Shown in pieces: positions 58,868 through 64,000 of a stretch of DNA of 64,000 bases (within the stretch, counting starts at the first letter, position 1; the number at the start of each line of letters is the position of its first letter). The DNA is from Hymenobacter piscis (GTDB taxonomy: Bacteria; Bacteroidota; Bacteroidia; Cytophagales; Hymenobacteraceae). A program made the translations under genes and the position numbers. The stretch is taken from assembly GCF_018760735.1 (NCBI RefSeq), contig NZ_JAHHZN010000001.1, positions 434,001 to 498,000 on the forward strand. Direction: 5' to 3'. The notes below the pieces were generated by a model. It was given only the letters and a program-made list of their open reading frames with translations, was not told where the DNA came from and did no database searches.

Positions 58868-60070
58868 TTAGGGCCGCTCGGCCAGCTCGCGCAGGGCCAG
58901 CCAGGCCATCAGGCCGGGGCCGATTTCCAGGGCGTAGGGGTCGATGTCGAAGGTGGGCGTATGCACGCTGGAGGTGAGGCGGCCGCTGCCGTCGGCGGCG
59001 GCGGTGCCCAGGCGGTAGAAACAGGCACTGGCGGCCTGGCTGAAGTAAGCGAAATCCTCGGCGGCCATCCACTGATCCAGCTCCACCACGTTTTCGCGGC
59101 CCAGGTACTCCACGGCGGCCTGCTCGGTGCGGGCCGTGAGGGCGGGCTCGTTTTCCAGGTAAGGGTAGCCGCGGCGGATTTCCAGCTCGCAGCTCGCGCC
59201 CATGCTCGCGGCCAGCCCTTCGCAGAGGCGGCGCAGGTGCTCGTGGGCCTCGTTGCGCCACTCCTCGTTCAGGGTGCGAAAAGTGCCTTCCAGATGCACC
59301 TCGTTCGGAATCACGTTGGTGGCGCCCTGGGCTAGCACCTTCCCGAATGAGAGCACCGAGGGCAGCTTGGGGTTGGCGCGGCGGCTCACAATCTGCTGGG
59401 CGGCCACAATCAGGTGGGCGGCTACCAGCACCGGGTCTACGTTCTGCTCGGGCATGGCGCCGTGCCCGCCCTTGCCGCGCACGGTCAGGTAGAGCTCGTC
59501 GGTGCTGGCCATGTAGCGGCCGGCGCGCAGACCCACTTTGCCGGCCGGCAGCAGCGGAAACACGTGCTGACCCAGCACGCTGGCCGGCTTCGGGTTTTCC
59601 AGTACACCTTCGGCAATCATGAGCGAAGCCCCACCCGGCAGCAGCTCCTCGCCGGGCTGGAACATCAGCTTCACGCTGCCCTCGAACTCCTCTCGCAGCG
59701 CCACCAGAATGCGGGCCACGCCCAGCAGCGAGGACGTATGCACGTCGTGGCCGCAGGCGTGCATCACGCCCGGATTCTGCGACTTATAAGGTACCTCGTT
59801 CTGCTCCGTGATGGGCAGCGCGTCCATGTCGGCGCGCAGGGCCACGGTGCGGGAGCCGGGGTTGCGGCCTTCAATCACCACCACCAGGCCGGTACCGGCA
59901 ATAGGCCCGGGCTGCAAACCCAGCTTACGCAGCTGCTCCGCCACGAAAGCGGCCGTCTGATGCTCCTCGAACGAGAGTTCGGGGTGGGCGTGCAGGTGTT
60001 CGCGCAGGGCCACGGTTTCGGCCGCCGCTTCGGCCGCCAGTTGCTTGATGCGGGGGAGCAGGTGGTTCAT
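58868..60070 (-). CDS. M20-family amidohydrolase/peptidase
   Basis: 400 residues, cytoplasmic. Metal-binding motifs of the M20D group are visible: RADMDALPI, MHACGHDVHTSSLLGVA, FQPGEELLPGGASLMI, and a late His in SSVHTPTFD. The dimerisation domain is in the middle (VRGKGGHGAMPEQNVDPVLV). Such enzymes hydrolyse N-acyl amino acids such as hippurate or IAA conjugates. A GTTAGCT heptad array precedes the start codon by about 15 bases. Confidence 0.93.
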   Translation of the reverse strand: MNHLLPRIKQLAAEAAAETVALREHLHAHPELSFEEHQTAAFVAEQLRKLGLQPGPIAGTGLVVVIEGRNPGSRTVALRADMDALPITEQNEVPYKSQNPGVMHACGHDVHTSSLLGVARILVALREEFEGSVKLMFQPGEELLPGGASLMIAEGVLENPKPASVLGQHVFPLLPAGKVGLRAGRYMASTDELYLTVRGKGGHGAMPEQNVDPVLVAAHLIVAAQQIVSRRANPKLPSVLSFGKVLAQGATNVIPNEVHLEGTFRTLNEEWRNEAHEHLRRLCEGLAASMGASCELEIRRGYPYLENEPALTARTEQAAVEYLGRENVVELDQWMAAEDFAYFSQAASACFYRLGTAAADGSGRLTSSVHTPTFDIDPYALEIGPGLMAWLALRELAERP

Positions 60071-60084
60071 AGTTGCTGTTTTTT

Positions 60085-60145
60085 TAGCCGTTAGCTGTTA
60101 GCTGTTAGCTGTTAGCCGGATGAACGAAAGCCAAAAGCTAACAGC
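60085..60145. repeat. Inverted GTTAGCT heptad array
   Basis: TTAGCCGTTAGCTGTTAGCT... (about 60090-60117) is mirrored by AAAAGCTAACAGCCAAAC (60131-60148). The same unit appears singly after tsf at about 20487-20516. It lies in the 5' region of the amidohydrolase gene. Confidence 0.8.
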
Positions 60146-60151
60146 CAAACA

Positions 60152-60688
60152 TTAATAACCCGATTTATTGATATTCACCTGCATGGGCTCCAGTTCGGCG
60201 CGGGGCGCGAGGGGGCGGATGCGCAGCAGAGCCTGGGCCGCCTCGAGGCGGGTGAGGTAGTCCCCGATCTGGAGGCGGAAGATGGGCTGCTTGTAGGTCA
60301 GGTAATCGGTTTCCTCGGGGTAGCGGCTGATGACGGCCCGGCGCACGGCCATGGCTTTGTCCTTTTCCAACCCCACATAAGCCAAGATACGGTAGCCCTG
60401 GGCGTACTTCACGTTCTGGTTGGTGAAGGCCTGGTCGCGCAGGCGCTGATCGATCTGGGCGTTGACGTGGTTGGTGGGCGGCACCGGGCGCACGGGCGCG
60501 GGGGCCACCGCCGGAGCAGGCTTAGGAGCCGGGAACGTGGGCCGGAAGCGGCTCAGGTCCTCGGGCGGCAGCTGGGCGGGGGCCCGGCGGGCAGTATCGG
60601 CGGCTGGAGATGCCGGAGCGGAAGCAGCGCAGGCCCCGAGCGAGAACAGGGCGGAAAGCAGTAGCACGTTACGAAGCAGTTGAATCAT
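60152..60688 (-). CDS. Lipoprotein with SPOR-like domain
   Basis: 178 residues. The lipobox SLGAC gives a lipidated Cys20. A Pro/Ala linker (about 25-75) precedes a C-terminal region with the SPOR pattern: GYRILAYVGLEKDKAMAVRR and PIFRLQIGDYLTRLEAAQAL. SPOR domains bind denuded peptidoglycan at division sites, so an envelope or division role is plausible. Its start overlaps the end of deoC by 20 bp, so the two are translated in a coupled manner. Confidence 0.82.
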   Translation of the reverse strand: MIQLLRNVLLLSALFSLGACAASAPASPAADTARRAPAQLPPEDLSRFRPTFPAPKPAPAVAPAPVRPVPPTNHVNAQIDQRLRDQAFTNQNVKYAQGYRILAYVGLEKDKAMAVRRAVISRYPEETDYLTYKQPIFRLQIGDYLTRLEAAQALLRIRPLAPRAELEPMQVNINKSGY

Positions 60689-61346
60689 GAGCGGGGGCTG
60701 AATCGGTGAGCAAAGCTACGCCATCCGAGGCGCCAATCCGGTCGGCACCGGCGGCCACCAGGGCCAGGGCCGCCGCCCGGGTCCGGATGCCGCCGGAAGC
60801 CTTGATGCGGACGTGGGTGGGCAGCGAGGCGCGCATCAGGGAAATATCGGCCACCGAAGCGCCCCGGCTGGCAAAACCGGTACTGGTTTTCACGAAGTCG
60901 GCCCCGGCTTCGGCGCAGAGGCGGCAGGCCGTCACGATTTGCTCCTGCGTGAGCAGGGCCGTTTCGATGATAACCTTCAGCAGCGCGCCCCGGAACCGGC
61001 ACAGCTCGGCCAGCTGCCCGATTTCGTCCTCCACCTCCGCCAGCCGACCGGCCTGCAAATCGCCCACGTTGAGCACCATATCGAGCTCGGTGGCGCCATC
61101 GGTCAGGGCCTGGTGGGCTTCGAAGAACTTCACCTTGGCCAGCGCGTAGCCCAGCGGAAACCCGATAACGGTGCACACGGCCACGCCCGAACCCTGCAAC
61201 GCCTCAGCCGCCTGCCGCACGTAGCTCGGCGGCACGCAGGCGCTGGCAAAACCGTGCGCGGCGGCCTCGGCGCAGAGCCGCTCAATCTGGGCCAGACTGG
61301 CATCCGGCTTCAGCAGGGTATGGTCGATGTAGGGCGCGAGGTTCAT
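60669..61346 (-). CDS. deoC: Deoxyribose-phosphate aldolase
   Basis: 225 residues, a TIM barrel. Asp89 (ATELDMVLNVGD), Schiff-base Lys153 (FVKTSTGF) and Lys182 (IKASGGIR) are the three catalytic residues of the family. It splits 2-deoxyribose 5-phosphate into glyceraldehyde 3-phosphate and acetaldehyde in nucleoside salvage. TACCTTCG on the minus strand (61402-61395), one base off the -7 consensus, lies 48 bases upstream. The SPOR lipoprotein gene overlaps its end. Confidence 0.96.
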   Translation of the reverse strand: MNLAPYIDHTLLKPDASLAQIERLCAEAAAHGFASACVPPSYVRQAAEALQGSGVAVCTVIGFPLGYALAKVKFFEAHQALTDGATELDMVLNVGDLQAGRLAEVEDEIGQLAELCRFRGALLKVIIETALLTQEQIVTACRLCAEAGADFVKTSTGFASRGASVADISLMRASLPTHVRIKASGGIRTRAAALALVAAGADRIGASDGVALLTDSAPAHDSTAS

Positions 61347-61413
61347 GCTGGGGTTCGGATTATTAGGAGCTGGGGAACTGAGTTGACGAACTGACGAAGG
61401 TAAAGCGGTGGGA

Positions 61414-61506
61414 GTCGTCCTGACGAAGGAAGGACCTTACCGCGCTGAAACGAGACGTTGCTACGGCCGTTCCAGCGTAATAAGGTCCTTCGCAAGCGCA
61501 GGATGA
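61414..61506. repeat. Palindrome of the GTCGTCCTGA...GGACCTTAC type without arrays
   Basis: GTCGTCCTGACGAAGGAAGG ACCTTA from 61414 pairs with TAAGGTCCTTCGCAAGCGCA GGATGAC ending at 61506, with several mismatches in the middle. The spacer has CGAGACGTTGCTACGG and GTTCCAGCGTAAT, similar to spacers at 15.1 and 41.2 kb. It lies between secA and deoC. Confidence 0.82.
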
Positions 61507-61540
61507 CAATGCGTTAGGCACCGCTCCTGAACCCTGATAG

Positions 61541-64000
61541 TTAGTCAATCAGCACGGCCCGGTCGTTGAGCAGGTCGTCTTCTACCGATTTGAACTTCAC
61601 GTCGCGCACGATGCGGCCGTCCATGTACTGCACGCTCACCTTCTCGTTGCGGTTGGCCACTTTCTGGGAGCGGGCGGGCTGCTGCTTTTCCAGCACCTGC
61701 ATGGCGCCGTCCTGCTCCAGGTCCTCCGGACCTGCGCCGAGCGAAACGGAGGAAACCTCCTTTTCGGCCTTCAGCTTGGGCTGGGGCGGCGCGACGGGCA
61801 ACTCGTCCTCGGTGAAGTACTCGAACTCGTCCTCCCCGTTTTGGCCGGCCTGCACGGGCACGTCGGCGCGGAACAGGAACTGGATGGTATCCTCGTTCAC
61901 CTTGTTGATCATCTGCTGGAACAGCTCGAACGACTCGAACTTGTACACCAGCAGCGGGTCTTTCTGCTCGTACACGGCGTTCTGTACTACCTGCTTGAGG
62001 TCGTCCATGGCGCGCAGGTGCTTGGTCCAGGCTTCGTCGATAACGGCCAGCACCACCACCTTCTCCATGCCCCGGATTACCTCGTGGCCCTTGTTGGCCT
62101 GGGCCCGGCGCAGGTTGGCCACGGCCTGTACCTGCTTGCGGCCGTCGGTGAACGGTACGGCAATGTTCTCGTAGGGCGCGTTCTGCCGGAGCAGGTCGTT
62201 GATGAGGCCCATCGAGTTGCCCGCGATGAAGTCATTCTTGCTGTGGTAGTAGCCCAGCGCCTCGTCGTAAAGCTTCTGGGTGAGGGCGTTGGCCGACATC
62301 CCGCTAAGATCCTGGGCGGTGAGGTGGGTATCGTAGCCGAACACGCGGATAATGGCCAGCTTGAAGTCCTCGAAGTCGTTGTTGCCCTTGTGGCCCACCA
62401 CGATGGTTTCGCAGACGTCGTAAATCATGTTCCAGACGTCGAGCTCCAGCCGCTCGCCGTGCAGGGCGTTGCGGCGGCGCTTGTACACCACCTCGCGCTG
62501 GGCGTTCATCACGTCGTCGTACTCCAGCAGGCGCTTGCGGATGCCGAAGTTGTTTTCCTCCACTTTCTTCTGGGCGCGCTCAATCGAGCTCGTAATCATG
62601 GAGTGCTGAATCACCTCGCCTTCCTCCAGGCCCATGCGGTCCATGAGTTTGGCAATGCGGTCGGAGCCGAACAGGCGCATGAGGTTGTCCTCGAGGCTCA
62701 CGAAGAACTGCGAGGAGCCCGGGTCGCCCTGGCGGCCGGCGCGGCCCCGCAGCTGGCGGTCGACGCGGCGGCTTTCGTGGCGCTCCGTACCGATGATGGC
62801 TAGGCCGCCCGATTCCTTGCTGGTTTCGCGCAGCTTGATGTCGGTACCGCGGCCGGCCATGTTGGTGGCAATGGTCACGGTGCCGGGGTAGCCGGCGGCG
62901 GCCACAATTTCGGCTTCGCGCTGGTTCTGCTTGGCGTTGAGCACCTGGTGGGGAATGCCCTTGAACTTGAGCATACGGCTCACCAGCTCCGAAATTTCCA
63001 CGCTCGTGGTACCCACCAGCACGGGGCGGCCGGCCTGCACCAGCTCCTGAATTTCGTCGGCTACGGCGTTGTACTTCTCGCGCACGGTCTTGTAGACCTT
63101 GTCGTGCTCGTCCTTGCGGGCAATGCCGCGGTTGGTGGGCACTACCACCACGTCGAGCTTGTAGATTTCCCAGAACTCGCCGGCCTCGGTTTCGGCCGTA
63201 CCCGTCATGCCGCCCAGCTTGTGGTACATGCGGAAGTAGTTCTGGAGCGTCACGGTGGCGTAGGTCTGGGTGAGCTCTTCCACCCGCACGTTTTCCTTGG
63301 CTTCCAGGGCCTGGTGCAGGCCATCGGAGTAGCGCCGACCTTCCATCACGCGGCCGGTCTGCTCATCCACGATTTTCACCTTGCCGTCGTCGGTGAGGAT
63401 GTACTGGTCATCCTTCTCGAAGAGGGTGTAGGCCTTCAGCAGCTGGTTGATGGTGTGGATGCGCTCCGACTTGATCTGGAAGTCGTCCATGAGCTTCTCC
63501 TTGGTGTGGAGCTTCTCCTCACTGGTGAGAGCGGGGTCCTTCTCGATGTTGGCCAGCTCGGTGCCGATATCGGGCATGATGAAGAAGTGGTGGTCTTCGC
63601 CCTCGCCCGTAATCAGGTCGAGGCCCTTCTCCGTCAGCTCAATCTGGTTGTTCTTCTCATCAATGGTGAAGAACAGGGGCATATCGGCCTGAGGCATCTG
63701 GCGCTGGTTGTCCTGCAGGTAGTGGTTTTCCACCTTCTGCAATACGGCGCGCATGCCGGTTTCCGAGAGAAACTTGATCAGGGGCTTGCTCTTAGGCAGG
63801 CCACGGTAGGCCCGGAACAGGGCCAGGCCGCCTTCGCCCTCCTTGGGGCCGTCGTTGCCCTCCTTGATGAGCTTGCGGGCCTCTACGAGGTAGTTCTGCA
63901 CCTGCTTCTTCTGGGCCTCCACTACCTTCTGGATGCGGGGCTTGAGCTGGTAGAACTCGTGCACGTCGCCGCGGGGCACGGGGCCCGAAATGATGAGCGG
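61541..64000 (-). CDS. secA: Preprotein translocase ATPase SecA, C-terminal part
   Basis: The frame is open to the window edge, so the N-terminal part (Walker A and first motor domain) is missing; 819 residues are present. Recognisable SecA segments include [72 protein letters not shown] and the helical scaffold IEAIDEAW-like stretch [20 protein letters not shown]. SecA drives secretion through SecYEG. The protein ends [16 protein letters not shown] and lacks the C-terminal Cys/His zinc motif that binds SecB. The GTG at 63979 is internal, not the start. Confidence 0.96.
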   Translation of the reverse strand, partial: PLIISGPVPRGDVHEFYQLKPRIQKVVEAQKKQVQNYLVEARKLIKEGNDGPKEGEGGLALFRAYRGLPKSKPLIKFLSETGMRAVLQKVENHYLQDNQRQMPQADMPLFFTIDEKNNQIELTEKGLDLITGEGEDHHFFIMPDIGTELANIEKDPALTSEEKLHTKEKLMDDFQIKSERIHTINQLLKAYTLFEKDDQYILTDDGKVKIVDEQTGRVMEGRRYSDGLHQALEAKENVRVEELTQTYATVTLQNYFRMYHKLGGMTGTAETEAGEFWEIYKLDVVVVPTNRGIARKDEHDKVYKTVREKYNAVADEIQELVQAGRPVLVGTTSVEISELVSRMLKFKGIPHQVLNAKQNQREAEIVAAAGYPGTVTIATNMAGRGTDIKLRETSKESGGLAIIGTERHESRRVDRQLRGRAGRQGDPGSSQFFVSLEDNLMRLFGSDRIAKLMDRMGLEEGEVIQHSMITSSIERAQKKVEENNFGIRKRLLEYDDVMNAQREVVYKRRRNALHGERLELDVWNMIYDVCETIVVGHKGNNDFEDFKLAIIRVFGYDTHLTAQDLSGMSANALTQKLYDEALGYYHSKNDFIAGNSMGLINDLLRQNAPYENIAVPFTDGRKQVQAVANLRRAQANKGHEVIRGMEKVVVLAVIDEAWTKHLRAMDDLKQVVQNAVYEQKDPLLVYKFESFELFQQMINKVNEDTIQFLFRADVPVQAGQNGEDEFEYFTEDELPVAPPQPKLKAEKEVSSVSLGAGPEDLEQDGAMQVLEKQQPARSQKVANRNEKVSVQYMDGRIVRDVKFKSVEDDLLNDRAVLID

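Noticed and set aside
63979..64000. GTG at 63979 as the start of secA
   Set aside because: The frame continues to the edge of the window and the N-terminal motor domain is missing, so the gene begins outside.

Overview
The window is a chromosomal segment of a high-GC member of the Bacteroidota, most likely Hymenobacter or a close relative in the Cytophagales (inferred). Evidence: several promoters match the Bacteroidota -7 element TAnnTTTG; Shine-Dalgarno sites are scarce; many families typical of the phylum are present (SusC/FecA-like TonB receptor, two-domain TonB-C protein, DUF3857/transglutaminase proteins, YwqK/MORN repeat protein, ECF sigma/anti-sigma/DUF4097 set); and SecA lacks the C-terminal zinc-binding motif. 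No phage, plasmid, CRISPR, tRNA or rRNA gene is visible.

Layout. 1-1.4 kb: a partner-switching module (cut-off PP2C phosphatase, STAS antagonist, HATPase anti-sigma kinase). 1.6-7.4 kb: envelope folding and maintenance (parvulin lipoprotein with an OmpA-like segment, SurA-like chaperone, MoxR ATPase, small unknown). 7.6-12.8 kb: SDR oxidoreductase, GNAT acetyltransferase, outer-membrane barrel, recA, DUF3108. 13-16 kb: PhoB/PhoR-type two-component system and an RluA-type pseudouridine synthase. 17.7-20.5 kb: rplM-rpsI-rpsB-tsf. 20.6-25.1 kb: a low-GC small ORF between twin terminators, then envelope and hypothetical proteins. 25.4-27.4 kb: YeiH exporter with its LysR regulator and a likely operator. 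27.4-32.3 kb: S9 peptidase and FecA-like receptor. 32.4-41.9 kb: FUSC transporter, bestrophin, membrane MutS homologue, RidA, double TonB-C protein, DAC-domain protein, DUF4442. 42-49.5 kb: three-gene operon of a 1104-residue TPR/MORN protein and two DUF3857 proteins. 49.6-53.6 kb: ECF sigma factor, anti-sigma factor, DUF4097 protein, exported PPC-domain protein, lipoprotein. 53.7-61.3 kb: ALDH7, HtrA, Hsp20, barrel, M20 amidohydrolase, SPOR lipoprotein, deoC. The window ends inside secA.

The most unusual feature is a family of about fifteen intergenic repeat loci. Each has tandem arrays of 7-8 bp units whose sequence is specific to that locus. Many are arranged as inverted arms, often around a palindromic core shared between loci (about GTCRTYCYGAGCGNAG). 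Several arrays end within a few bases of a start codon, one supplies a stop codon, and one sits in frame inside a MutS-family ATPase domain. No transposase or other enzyme that might move them is encoded here.

High GC content creates very long antisense open frames (up to 1079 codons); these are shadows and were left out.
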